Shown: positions 1 to 8,520 of the stretch, in pieces
Layout of the letters: the number at the start of each line of letters is the position of its first letter
Numbering within the stretch: position 1 is the stretch's first letter
Source of the DNA: JAEXNA01 sp041676625
GTDB taxonomy: Bacteria > Vulcanimicrobiota > Xenobia > Xenobiales > JADMJV01
Direction of reading: 5' to 3'
Assembly (NCBI GenBank): GCA_041676625.1
Contig: JBAYRN010000008.1
Coordinates: 10,809 to 74,808 of the forward strand
DNA: 64,000 bases
Program-made: the position numbers and the translations under genes
Notes under the pieces: model-generated
Databases searched by the model: none
The model's input: only the letters and a program-made list of their open reading frames with translations
What the model was told of the DNA's origin: nothing

Positions 1-977
1 TACTCCTGGCCGGCCAGGCGCAGCCAGCGCCCCATCAACAGCTCATCACCGGCCAGAGCCTTCTCTTTGTCCTCTTCGGTCATCGTTACTTGACCTCGGA
101 GATCCTGAGTCTTGATGGTGTCGTACTCACCCAACTCCCCGAGATAGGGGCCTTCGCCTACCCGGGTGGAGTAAGCCTTCACGATCCCGATCCGGCGCTC
201 GGGCACGAATGCTGTCCCGCTTCCGGACACGCAGCTACCCAGGGTGACCGAAGAGGAGGTCACGTAGGGGTAGCTGCCCCAATCGATATCCAAAAGACAA
301 CCCTGGGCGCCCTCGAAAAGAAGGGACTTGCCCTGGCGGCTGTAGTCCTGCAGCAACTGCGCGGTATCGCAAACCAAGTGCGCGAACTTCTCTGCCAACT
401 CCAGAACCCGGGCCAGTTCTCGCTCCACATCCAGGGGCTCCAGAGCGTAAATCTTGGAGAGCAAGTCATTCTTGAAGGTGGCCACCGAGCGAAAGCGATC
501 GCTGAAATGTTTCACGTCGACCCGGCCGTCCTGGGTCACCAGTTCGCCCACCCGCAGGCCCCGCCGGGAAGCGCGATCTTCATAGCACGGGCCGATACCC
601 TTGGCGGTGGTACCCAGTTCCTGAGCTTTGTGGCCGTCGATGACCTTGTGCCAGGGCATCACCAGGTGGGCCCGGTCGGAGAGGTAGAGATTGGAGCAGT
701 TCACCCCCCGTTTGGTGAGGGTCTCAATCTCATCGACCAGTCCCTCGGGGCACACTACTACTCCCGCACCAATGATGTTGCTCACCCGGGGATAGAGAAT
801 GCCTGAAGGGATCAGGTGGAGCGGATAGGAGACGCCGTCCCAAACGATGGTATGACCGGCGTTATTGCCGCCGTTGTAGCGGACCACGCAATCGAAACTG
901 CCGTCTTCCAGCAACGAATCGACGATTTTACCCTTGCCCTCGTCCCCGTACTGGGCACCGACCACCAAAGTTGACAT
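1..977 (-). CDS. purA: Adenylosuccinate synthetase, 5' part (C-terminus beyond window edge)
   Basis: Cytoplasmic purine synthesis: joins IMP and aspartate using GTP to give adenylosuccinate. The minus-strand frame is open from an ATG at 977 to position 1, about 325 codons. It starts MSTLVVGAQYGDEGKGK, which carries the GDEGKGK GTP-binding loop with the catalytic Asp and is followed by NNAGHT, the catalytic His region. LHLIPSGIL and, near the left edge, WLRLAGQEY, which precedes the family's TTGRPRR segment, confirm the family. A strong AGGAGG lies at 987-992, nine nt before the start. The 3' end and stop are missing. The gene diverges from the orphan gene at 1193. Confidence 0.96.
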   Translation of the reverse strand, partial: MSTLVVGAQYGDEGKGKIVDSLLEDGSFDCVVRYNGGNNAGHTIVWDGVSYPLHLIPSGILYPRVSNIIGAGVVVCPEGLVDEIETLTKRGVNCSNLYLSDRAHLVMPWHKVIDGHKAQELGTTAKGIGPCYEDRASRRGLRVGELVTQDGRVDVKHFSDRFRSVATFKNDLLSKIYALEPLDVERELARVLELAEKFAHLVCDTAQLLQDYSRQGKSLLFEGAQGCLLDIDWGSYPYVTSSSVTLGSCVSGSGTAFVPERRIGIVKAYSTRVGEGPYLGELGEYDTIKTQDLRGQVTMTEEDKEKALAGDELLMGRWLRLAGQE

Positions 978-1192
978 AGCATCGGACCTCCTGGACCGAT
1001 GCCGGGCTTCTCGTCGTATGACCGGAGACCTTTTAGGGCTTGCTCTCTTTAAATTTTTGTGTACGGATGGCAACAATCGGGCAATGGAAACCCTTCACGA
1101 TTTACAAATTCGATCTTCCGGACCCTTCACCGAGCGGCCATGATGTCATCACAGATAAAATGACTCAACCATCTCATTAGGAGTGTGCAACT

Positions 1193-2089
1193 ATGCGGAG
1201 ATTACGCAGTGGCGGGGGCGGCGCATTTCGCCGTGCTCGCGTCTCGACACCACGAAATACCAATCAGGCAGTGCCAAGCGTCCGGCAGCAGTCGCGCGCC
1301 TCTACCGCTCCAAAGACGCAGGCTACCGCAGGACCAGCGTCCAACAGTCCTGCCGAAAAGGTCGCGGTTTCCAAAGAGGCCGCACAAAGCAAGCCCGCAG
1401 ACGAAGCGGCGGCCCAGTCCAAGGCGCAGGGTCTTTTGGGTAATATGTGGGACGGGCTCAAGAACCTCAGTAACGCCGGTAAGAGCTTCGAATTCGATGA
1501 CAAGGAGCGGGAAAAAGCCAGCGCAGGGCTTTCCGCACTCAAGAAGATGGCCGGCGAAGACGGGGTACTCACTCCTGCTGATCGGGGCAACATCATCGGT
1601 CAGATGGACAGTGCGATCACCAGTGAAAAGAATAAAACGGTCAGTCGAATCGCCGACGGTAAGATCCAGGAGGCCAAGAACAACCGCGGTCCCCTGCGCA
1701 AGGCACTGTTTCCTAACGCCCCCCTTGTGTCCAAAGTGGGGGGCCGCAAGAAACAAGAGGCGCTGAACGACCCTCAACACATGGCAACGGCTCGAAATCA
1801 GGCCCTGGGCGAGCTGAATCAGGGTTTCAAAGAGATGGGTATGAAAACCGAGGCGCCGGTCAGCATCGGCCAGGGGTTGCAGAACGCGCGACAGATGCCC
1901 TCGATCAGTCTGGAAGACACCAACGCCTTTAAAGATACCATGTTGATGGTACGGGAAAAGGCCAAAGCCATGGGACTCCCGGAAGGGAAGTTTAAAGAGG
2001 GTCTACCGGTGGCTTTTCTGCAGGATGTGCTCGACGGCAAACCGGCCGCCAGCCTACTGAAGCACCAGGTCAACCCTTTCGGCAAGTAA
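1193..2089 (+). CDS. Hypothetical protein with disordered basic N-terminus and helical C-terminus
   Basis: No family recognised. The 298-residue product has a basic Gly/Arg start, then a low-complexity Ala/Ser/Gln/Lys segment to about residue 80 and a helical remainder (about 85-298) rich in Lys, Ala and Gln. No signal peptide or membrane segment is visible. The segment KVAVSKEAAQ followed by LLGNMWDGL resembles KVSKEASA plus LISGLMDWG in the peptidoglycan-binding protein at 4375, so the two may share an N-terminal motif. The start is chosen from AGGAG at 1179-1183, nine nt before the ATG. It is convergent with the YkgJ-type gene at 2113. Function unknown. Confidence 0.75.
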   Translation: MRRLRSGGGGAFRRARVSTPRNTNQAVPSVRQQSRASTAPKTQATAGPASNSPAEKVAVSKEAAQSKPADEAAAQSKAQGLLGNMWDGLKNLSNAGKSFEFDDKEREKASAGLSALKKMAGEDGVLTPADRGNIIGQMDSAITSEKNKTVSRIADGKIQEAKNNRGPLRKALFPNAPLVSKVGGRKKQEALNDPQHMATARNQALGELNQGFKEMGMKTEAPVSIGQGLQNARQMPSISLEDTNAFKDTMLMVREKAKAMGLPEGKFKEGLPVAFLQDVLDGKPAASLLKHQVNPFGK

Positions 2090-2112
2090 CCTTAGGATTT
2101 CGGGCCAATTCC

Positions 2113-3243
2113 TTATTTCAGCCCCTGGAGGAGTTCTACGAAATACTCAGCCCAGGTTTGGATAGGACCTTCCAGGCCGTTGGCGTGGAGCATCAGCCTG
2201 CCTTCCACGATTCCCACCGCTTTGTAGAAGTCATCGGGACAGAGCTCTCTTTCTCGGAGGTGGGCGTGATTGTAGGCATAGGTAGCCAGTAGTTCACCGG
2301 CCGCCACCAACAGGCAGATGCGCGCTAAGACGTTGGGAGCTTTGAGCAGAGCTTTGCGAAAGAGCACGTGCTCCAGATAGCGACTCAGCTCTTGGGAAAA
2401 CCATTCCGGGTACTCGTTGGGGGGCATTTGCAGAACCACCTCGGCACCGAGAGCGGGGCTCTCGAAACCCTGGTCCTGGGTCAGGGCCCGGGCGATCGCG
2501 CTTGAAACCACCGGCTCCTTGGACTCCATGACCGGAATCAACTTTCGGCTGATCAGGTTCACGCTCCACAGGCCTTCCTGTTGAAGGGGAACGGGCTTGG
2601 AAAGATATTCCGTGCCACCGCCGGTGACCGCCATGACCAGGCGCCACACGGCCTGGATCAATCCGTAACGAGGGTGTTGAGAAACTCCGGCCCGGCAGAA
2701 CTCTTCCAACTGCAGGTAGTTAGGCCAATCCACCGCCTGCTCTCCCCACAAGCTCCATTGGCTATCGGCGGAGACCTCTTCGCACTCGGGGAGGGCCAGC
2801 AGATAGCTCAGCTCGGCCTCTCTTCCCTCCAGCGGTCGGCCCTTAGATTGGGCTACCGCGGTGCAGTAGAAGCTCAATCCCAGAAAGACTCCGTCGGGGG
2901 TGGCCATGGGGGCAAACGGAAAGGTTTGGCAGGCGGTGGGCTTGTTGGAGAAACCGCCATGTTTGTGGAGACTGCAGAGGCGATCTTCGTCCAGGAAAAA
3001 GCACGAACCGTTGAGTTTGGCCACAAAAACTCGGTCGTCGACAACCTGGAGGGGGGTGAAGCCCTCGTTGACCAGCTTTTCGGTGGTAGTGGAATGTTGG
3101 ATGCGAGCGACGTCTTGAGGGGTGATCTCAACTTGAAAGTCGGAGCAGCTCTTGCCGCAAGAGATGCAGTCATACTGCAGAGGGGGTGTGTGCATTCCGG
3201 CCGGATTCGGTGACGAAAGACGAACTCCCGCGGACCGTATCAC
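2113..3243 (-). CDS. YkgJ-family cysteine-cluster protein
   Basis: About 376 residues. The N-terminal third has the YkgJ-type metal-binding cysteine pattern: CISCGKSC, then a Cys in NGSCFFLD, then CSLH, then KPTACQTFPF. Family members are thought to hold a zinc or Fe-S centre, and their roles are mostly unknown. The C-terminal two thirds are helical and unassigned. The start GTG overlaps the stop of the upstream hydrolase gene (GTGA), indicating translational coupling. A TTG one codon earlier or an ATG at 3195 (MHTPPLQYDC) are alternatives. It likely forms an operon with the hydrolase. Confidence 0.75.
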   Translation of the reverse strand: MIRSAGVRLSSPNPAGMHTPPLQYDCISCGKSCSDFQVEITPQDVARIQHSTTTEKLVNEGFTPLQVVDDRVFVAKLNGSCFFLDEDRLCSLHKHGGFSNKPTACQTFPFAPMATPDGVFLGLSFYCTAVAQSKGRPLEGREAELSYLLALPECEEVSADSQWSLWGEQAVDWPNYLQLEEFCRAGVSQHPRYGLIQAVWRLVMAVTGGGTEYLSKPVPLQQEGLWSVNLISRKLIPVMESKEPVVSSAIARALTQDQGFESPALGAEVVLQMPPNEYPEWFSQELSRYLEHVLFRKALLKAPNVLARICLLVAAGELLATYAYNHAHLRERELCPDDFYKAVGIVEGRLMLHANGLEGPIQTWAEYFVELLQGLK

Positions 3244-4244
3244 CAATTTTCTAGGATAAATTCAGCCATCAAGACTTCGGGATCCAACCCACAATCGACC
3301 CCGTAACCGTTGAAACCGTGGGGAGCCCCCGGATACTGCACCAGAACCGCTCGGTTGCCCGCCGCAGCCCAACGGCAAGCCATGCGTCGGCTGTCCTCGG
3401 CCAGTAGATCGGCGGTACCCACCAGAAAAAGCCCGGCGGGCATGGGAGAGAGATCGCCGTACAGAGGCGAGTAGCGAGGGTCGCGCCGTTGCTGGTCGGA
3501 TCTCCCGGGAAGGAAATATTCCAGGTATTGATTCATGTCCTCGGGGCTCAGATCCGGAAAATCCTCGGGGCGGGCGTTTCTCCACACCTCGGAGCGGCCC
3601 AGATCGAAGACTCCGTAGAAGAGGACGGCACTTTGAAAGGCCGTACGCTCTTCAGGGGTCAATCGGCAGAGGGTGAGGGCGGCCAGATGTGAGCCCGCGG
3701 AGCCTCCGGTGATGGCCAACTTGTTCAGGTCCCAGGGGTTGTCCAGCAGCCACCGAGCAGCCGCTTCGCAGTCGTCGGGGGCGGCCGGGAAGGGGTGCTC
3801 GGGGGCCAGCCGATAGTCGGGGCTCACGACCACCGCCCGGGTGCGCCGGGCCAGAGCCCAGTTTCTCTTTTCGTCACTCAGCGCCGAACCCAGGGCCCAG
3901 CCACCACCATGGACGGCCAGGACCGCCCCTTGTAAAGTTCCGGCCGGGACCAGCACCCGCAGCCGGACTCCCTGAAACTCCTCCCAGCGCGACACTTCCC
4001 CGGGCTGCAGGTCTTCGACCTCGGCCCCGGCCAGCCAGGCGCGGCCGGCTGCCAGCTTTTCTTCATCGGTTTGGGGTGTTTCCTGGGCCCGCATGTCCCG
4101 CAGGGCCTGCATGATGTGATCGAAGGCGTGAGGGGGGCACCCGGGATCCAGTTCGCTGAACTGACCCTGGTCTGCCCAGGTGAGCCGGGATAAGATCGGT
4201 AGGGCTAAAGCTGATAAAAGAAATTCTCGGCGCTTGAGGAGCAT
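3240..4244 (-). CDS. Tat-exported alpha/beta hydrolase, hormone-sensitive-lipase/esterase type
   Basis: A 334-residue carboxylesterase-like enzyme. The N-terminus MLLKRREFLLSALALPIL has a twin-arginine-type RRxFL motif and hydrophobic core, so periplasmic export is likely. The oxyanion motif AVHGGGWALGS, nucleophile elbow GGSAGSHLA (Ser), an Asp in VGTADLLAED and a His in GAPHGFNG form the catalytic triad of the HSL/BD-FAE branch. The substrate cannot be told from sequence. It is first of two genes, followed with a 4-nt overlap by the YkgJ-type protein. Confidence 0.88.
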   Translation of the reverse strand: MLLKRREFLLSALALPILSRLTWADQGQFSELDPGCPPHAFDHIMQALRDMRAQETPQTDEEKLAAGRAWLAGAEVEDLQPGEVSRWEEFQGVRLRVLVPAGTLQGAVLAVHGGGWALGSALSDEKRNWALARRTRAVVVSPDYRLAPEHPFPAAPDDCEAAARWLLDNPWDLNKLAITGGSAGSHLAALTLCRLTPEERTAFQSAVLFYGVFDLGRSEVWRNARPEDFPDLSPEDMNQYLEYFLPGRSDQQRRDPRYSPLYGDLSPMPAGLFLVGTADLLAEDSRRMACRWAAAGNRAVLVQYPGAPHGFNGYGVDCGLDPEVLMAEFILENW

Positions 4245-4374
4245 GAAGGTTGGTTCGCAATGGGCTTCGGCAGCTCCCGCAACAAGCTACCGGCAAAGGG
4301 CAACAATTTGATCTCAACGTTTACACTTCGGCAACATTTCTTGGAACCGAATTAGACCGGGACATGGGCACAAT

Positions 4375-5412
4375 ATGGCTATGACCAAAATTGCTTCCAA
4401 ACCTCCCTCCTCTTCCCCCAGCGTACAAAAGTCGACCCCGGCGAAAGCTTCCGGCGGTGCGGCTCAGTCGTCGGCCAGAACCTCAGCGGTAACGACCGGC
4501 TCGAGCGATGTGGCCAAGGTGTCCAAAGAGGCGAGCGCCACACCCACCGGTAACAGCGGTGTCGGCAACCTGATCTCCGGATTGATGGATTGGGGCGGGA
4601 CGCCCACCGCCGACGCTGGAAAGCAAGCTGCCGAAACCAAGCCCCTGGAGTTGGATAAAGGTCAGCTTCTCCGTAAAGGGGCCAGCGGAGACAAGGTCTC
4701 CCAACTCCAGGAGATGCTCAACTCCAAGGGGGCAAAGCTAGACGTCGACGGCAAGTTTGGACCCAAAACTCTGGAAGCCCTCAAGAAGTTTCAACAGAGC
4801 AACGAACTCGGTGTCGACGGCGTCGTAGGTCCCAAGACCCTGGAAAAACTCAACGGAGCGGCAGCCGAGGGCAAGGCCACGGACTCTCCCGACGGCAAAC
4901 AGGTCGAACCTCCGGCCGGAGACAAAGCCGTGGACCAGACCCCGGGGGCGGACAAGGGCCAGGGGACCGATGGGACCGGCCAATTTGCAAACACCCGGGA
5001 AGCCCTCAATAAACTCCCTGAGAAACTGAGCAAGTACGCCGATGCCTTCCAGGCAGCGGGTGAGAAGTACGGAGTCGATCCTCGCTTCCTGGCCGCCATC
5101 TCGATGCACGAAACCGGCAACGGTACCTCCAGCGCTTTCCGAAACAAGAACAACGCCATGGGGATCTCGGGTAAGGGAGGACCCAAGCACATTTCTTCGG
5201 TGGAGGAGTCCATCAACATCATGGCCAGAACCCTGGCCAAAAAGGACGGCTACTACAAAGGCAAAAACACCATCGGTGATATCGGCAAGGTCTACGCGCC
5301 CTCCGGTGCGGCCAACGACCCCACGGGGCTGAACGCTTACTGGGCCGGAGGCGTGGCCAAGAACTTCAAGATGTTCGGGGGAGACCCGCTGTCTCAGGTG
5401 GTCTTTCGTTAG
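4375..5412 (+). CDS. Peptidoglycan-binding protein with glucosaminidase/lysozyme-like domain
   Basis: 345 residues in three parts. Residues 1-95 are a Ser/Ala/Pro-rich disordered leader with no classical signal peptide. Residues about 98-163 form a PG_binding_1 domain (LRKGASGDKVSQLQEML, then DGKFGPKTLEALKKFQ). Residues about 205-345 are a lysozyme-fold glucosaminidase domain with catalytic Glu in AAISMHETGNG and NNAMGISGKG. It likely binds and cleaves cell-wall glycan. How it leaves the cytoplasm is unclear. The N-terminal KVSKEA motif recalls the protein at 1193. Its TAG overlaps the TAA of the convergent DUF1501 gene by 3 nt. The ribosome site is weak. Confidence 0.85.
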   Translation: MAMTKIASKPPSSSPSVQKSTPAKASGGAAQSSARTSAVTTGSSDVAKVSKEASATPTGNSGVGNLISGLMDWGGTPTADAGKQAAETKPLELDKGQLLRKGASGDKVSQLQEMLNSKGAKLDVDGKFGPKTLEALKKFQQSNELGVDGVVGPKTLEKLNGAAAEGKATDSPDGKQVEPPAGDKAVDQTPGADKGQGTDGTGQFANTREALNKLPEKLSKYADAFQAAGEKYGVDPRFLAAISMHETGNGTSSAFRNKNNAMGISGKGGPKHISSVEESINIMARTLAKKDGYYKGKNTIGDIGKVYAPSGAANDPTGLNAYWAGGVAKNFKMFGGDPLSQVVFR

Positions 5413-6635
5413 GACCTGAGAAGCTCGAGGGGGCGACCGTTCCAGCGGGGAAAGAGTTCGCTATTCGAGGATATCCCTAGATGCTGCCCGGCAACTCCGG
5501 CAAACAACTGCCGAAAGTCTGTGGTCACCGGCAGGTCCCGCCCGTCTTCCAGATTGTCTCGAGAGAGAGGGCCAACCTGGCCGTAAACCTTACCTCCGGC
5601 AACTTCGCCCCCCAGCACGAACATGCACGATCCTCGCCCGTGGTCGGTGCCACCCGCTCCGTTTTGGGCCACCGTGCGGCCGAACTCGGTCATAGTCATG
5701 AGTACCACCGATTCTTGATGCTTACCCAGATCGGTCCAGAAAGCGTCGATCGAATTGGCCAGGTCGGCGGCGCGGTTGGCGAAGATTCCACGCCCTTGGC
5801 CTTGCGCCCGGTGGGTATCCCAGCCGTTGGATTCGGTGAAGGCGATCTCCAGGCCCACCTCACTTTTGACCAGAAACGCGATCTGCCGCAAGGAACGCCC
5901 CAGCGGCGATCTTGGGTAACGGACCCCGGGAGCAGGCTTGTACGCTTGATAGCGTCGGGCACTCAGAACATCGGCAGCTTCAAACGCTTCACTTCCTCGG
6001 CGCCGCAGGGTCTGTTGAGTGGCCTGACGGTAAAGCGTTTCCAGGCTATCGCCGGTTGCTTCCGAGGTGGATTGGATCTTGAAGTCATCCAGAGAGGAGA
6101 TAGCCAAAGTCGGCTGCTGCCCGTACAGAGACTTGGGGAGGGCTTCGGTCAGGGCCACACTGCGAAAAGGCGTGGCTTCATGGCCGAGCAGACCGGAGGC
6201 CCGGTTGAGCCATCCGGAAGCCGCGTTCTTGCGGTCCACGATCCCGGTTTCCATGTAGTCCTGGGCGTCGAAGTGAGAACGGGTGGTATGGGGTGAGCCG
6301 ATGCCGTGGACGATGGCCAGTTGCTGTTCCTGAAAGTGGTGTTGCAGGGGCTTTAGTGAGGGATGCAATCCGTAGCGGCCGTCCAGTTCCAGGGCCTTCC
6401 CTTCTCCCTGGTGGGGCAATAAGAGTTGGGGCCTCAGGTTCTTAAGCTCTTGGTCGTGGAGAGGCTGTACGGCTGCTAAACCGTCCATGGCGCCCCGCTG
6501 AAACAGCGCCACCAGGGTTTTTCGAGAGCCTGACTGGGCCGAGGCGGCGCGGGCCAGAAAGAGGGGCAGTCCTCCCCACCCGCAGGCCAGCACGGCCAGG
6601 CTCGATCCTTTAAGAAATGCTCGTCGCGTCCACAT
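5409..6635 (-). CDS. DUF1501 family Tat-exported protein
   Basis: 408 residues, the normal length for DUF1501, a family related to alkaline-phosphatase-like hydrolases. It starts with a clear Tat signal, MWTRRAFLKGSSLAVLACG. Family hallmarks include VALFQRGAMDGLAAVQP, HTTRSHFDAQDYMETG and MTEFGRTVAQNGAGGTDHG. Members are exported, typically paired with DUF1800 partners, and of uncertain function. The start lies two nt after the stop of the upstream DUF1800 gene, so the two are one operon. Confidence 0.92.
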   Translation of the reverse strand: MWTRRAFLKGSSLAVLACGWGGLPLFLARAASAQSGSRKTLVALFQRGAMDGLAAVQPLHDQELKNLRPQLLLPHQGEGKALELDGRYGLHPSLKPLQHHFQEQQLAIVHGIGSPHTTRSHFDAQDYMETGIVDRKNAASGWLNRASGLLGHEATPFRSVALTEALPKSLYGQQPTLAISSLDDFKIQSTSEATGDSLETLYRQATQQTLRRRGSEAFEAADVLSARRYQAYKPAPGVRYPRSPLGRSLRQIAFLVKSEVGLEIAFTESNGWDTHRAQGQGRGIFANRAADLANSIDAFWTDLGKHQESVVLMTMTEFGRTVAQNGAGGTDHGRGSCMFVLGGEVAGGKVYGQVGPLSRDNLEDGRDLPVTTDFRQLFAGVAGQHLGISSNSELFPRWNGRPLELLRS

Positions 6636-6637
6636 CG

Positions 6638-8425
6638 CTATCTCCTTTGAAATTCCGGGGTACCCAGGATCAGTCCGATCATGAGTGCCGATTCTTTCTG
6701 ATCCTTCTTCAGCGTAAGCACCGGAACATAGGTTCCCGGTAGCTGCCCTCCCATATTGGGGCGTACCTCAAATCGGTTCACCGCCTCCAGTTGTAGATTC
6801 GGAGAATCCGAAAGCATCGACCGGATATTTTGGGTGGTGCTATCCACCGAATCACGATAGGGCAACAGGCGCCGGACTGTAGCTTGCAGGTCCATCTCCT
6901 GGCCTGGGCTATAGGTAAAGCCCGAGATGCCTCCGGTGGCTGCTTGCAGGGCGAAATTGACCCGATTCAGCACGCTGGCCGAGCTGACCCAAAACTCAGC
7001 GCGATCGGGGAAACCGGTGGGAGCCTGGTAGTTGTAGAGCGGTTGCCCCATCCTGGCCAGCCAGCCGTAGAGATGGCGAGAGGGATAGAGATCGCCGTCC
7101 AGGGCACGATTAGCGCTGACCACCAGTTCGAAGGGACTCTTCACCTTGCTGTAGCGGTTTGCAGGATCCCAGAATCCGTCGGTCCGGGCCACCGCCAGCA
7201 GGGTGGCCGAGATGTCTCCCCGGGAATCCTGGAAGGCTCGAGCGACCTTCTGGATGTCGGCGGCATCCGGCTCGTCGGAGATGAAACGAACAGCCAGCTT
7301 ACGAGCCAAATGCCGGGCTGTCGAAGGGTGAGCACTCAAAAGATCGAGAACCCGCTCACCCTCCTCGACTCCTCCCCCGGCCGGAAAGTCCTGGCCCAGG
7401 ATGGTCTTGGGCTCGGCGTCGTGGATGGCCGCGGCGAAGCGAAAGTCGCCTTCCTGATGGATACCGACAGCCTGCCTCCTCTCCTTTTGTTCGGCGGTAG
7501 GCGGGTTCATCCGAGCCTGGCGGCCGAGTACGGTCCAACCGGTAAAGGCCCGAGCCACCTGGATCACATCGTCCTGATTGTAACCCCCATCGACCCCCAG
7601 GGTGTGAAGCTCCATCAACTCTCGAGCGTAGTTTTCATTCAGTCCTTTCTTGCGCTTGCGGATCCGCTCTTTGCTGCGGCGGATCCGCCCTTGGGCCACG
7701 GACAACTCTTCCATCCGAGATTCCAGCGTGGTCCGGGTGTCGAGCGAGGCCGAGGAATTAGCGTTGTCCAGGTACAGCAGCATCGCGGGGTGTTTCGCGG
7801 TGGACCCCAGCAAGGTCCGAAAATTGTCCAGGGCGTTGGGGCGGAGTACATCTCGTTCGTAGGAAAGGATAAACGGCCGGGCCCGGTTGTTGCTGAGGGA
7901 GACGTTGAAGTGGTTGAACCAGAATTCGGTCATCACTTCCCTGAGCGCGTTTTCACTGTGCCGAGCGTGCAGCAACTTCTGGGCGAATAGGGTGAGGTCC
8001 AACTCGGTGAAGGGGCGCAACCCTTTTTGTTCCAGCATGAACTTCAGGGCTTCCCGGTCAGGACGCTCTCCCGCTTTCCATAGCCCTTCTTCCTGAGCCA
8101 TCCTAAAGACCTGACCCGGTCGAGGGTAGAGCTTCAAGATCTCGTTGTTGCTCAAGGCGTAGGCAGCAGGTAGCTGGGCCAGCTTTTGCTTCAGTAGCGG
8201 TTCCTCTTTGCTACCCTCCAGTTGCCGGAGCAGCCATTCCTCCAGGCCCAGCCGGGCTACCCGATCAACCTCTCCCGGGCGCGGCCCATAGGTAAACCGG
8301 CTCAGCAGGTGCGCGGAAGCTTCTTCCTTGGACCATCCGTGCTCTGCATAGGGGAGCTCGGCTAGGCCCGGCAGCGCGGCCAGTAGCCAAAAAGTGAAGA
8401 GCAAAATTAGAGTTCGGCCGGGCAT
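6638..8425 (-). CDS. DUF1800 family secreted protein
   Basis: About 595 residues. The chosen ATG gives a signal peptide (MPGRTLILLFTFWLLAALPG, cleavage near AELPYA). DUF1800 features are HLLSRFTYGPRPGEVDRV, TEFWFNHFNVS, ENYARELMELHTLGV and AFTGWTV. The family always accompanies DUF1501, and function is unknown. An ATG at 8434 is a possible alternative start. A TATAAT hexamer ends 7 nt before the chosen ATG with no Shine-Dalgarno between, so the transcript may be almost leaderless. Confidence 0.9.
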   Translation of the reverse strand: MPGRTLILLFTFWLLAALPGLAELPYAEHGWSKEEASAHLLSRFTYGPRPGEVDRVARLGLEEWLLRQLEGSKEEPLLKQKLAQLPAAYALSNNEILKLYPRPGQVFRMAQEEGLWKAGERPDREALKFMLEQKGLRPFTELDLTLFAQKLLHARHSENALREVMTEFWFNHFNVSLSNNRARPFILSYERDVLRPNALDNFRTLLGSTAKHPAMLLYLDNANSSASLDTRTTLESRMEELSVAQGRIRRSKERIRKRKKGLNENYARELMELHTLGVDGGYNQDDVIQVARAFTGWTVLGRQARMNPPTAEQKERRQAVGIHQEGDFRFAAAIHDAEPKTILGQDFPAGGGVEEGERVLDLLSAHPSTARHLARKLAVRFISDEPDAADIQKVARAFQDSRGDISATLLAVARTDGFWDPANRYSKVKSPFELVVSANRALDGDLYPSRHLYGWLARMGQPLYNYQAPTGFPDRAEFWVSSASVLNRVNFALQAATGGISGFTYSPGQEMDLQATVRRLLPYRDSVDSTTQNIRSMLSDSPNLQLEAVNRFEVRPNMGGQLPGTYVPVLTLKKDQKESALMIGLILGTPEFQRR

Positions 8426-8432
8426 GCTAGAC

Positions 8433-8438
8433 ATTATA
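8433..8438 (-). promoter_or_regulatory. -10 hexamer for the DUF1800-DUF1501 operon, near-leaderless
   Basis: Perfect TATAAT on the minus strand, 7 nt before the ATG at 8425. The -35 at 17-bp spacing is AGGTTG, which is poor. It resembles the other TANNNT-spacer-start promoters in this window. Confidence 0.45.
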
Positions 8439-8508
8439 GAGCATGTTTTCCCGGACAACCTTGTGAAAAGCTTAAAGGTTCTTTAAGAAATTGTTGAGGG
8501 TCTCAGCC

Positions 8509-8514
8509 TATGAT
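8509..8514 (+). promoter_or_regulatory. -10 hexamer of a probable leaderless promoter
   Basis: TATGAT followed by exactly 6 nt and the ATG at 8521, so the predicted transcript begins at the start codon. No Shine-Dalgarno is present and no good -35 is visible. Confidence 0.45.
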
Positions 8515-8520
8515 GGGGTC

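Noticed and set aside
90..806. Long plus-strand open frame at the left edge
   Set aside because: It is the antisense shadow of purA, whose minus-strand translation is clearly recognisable.
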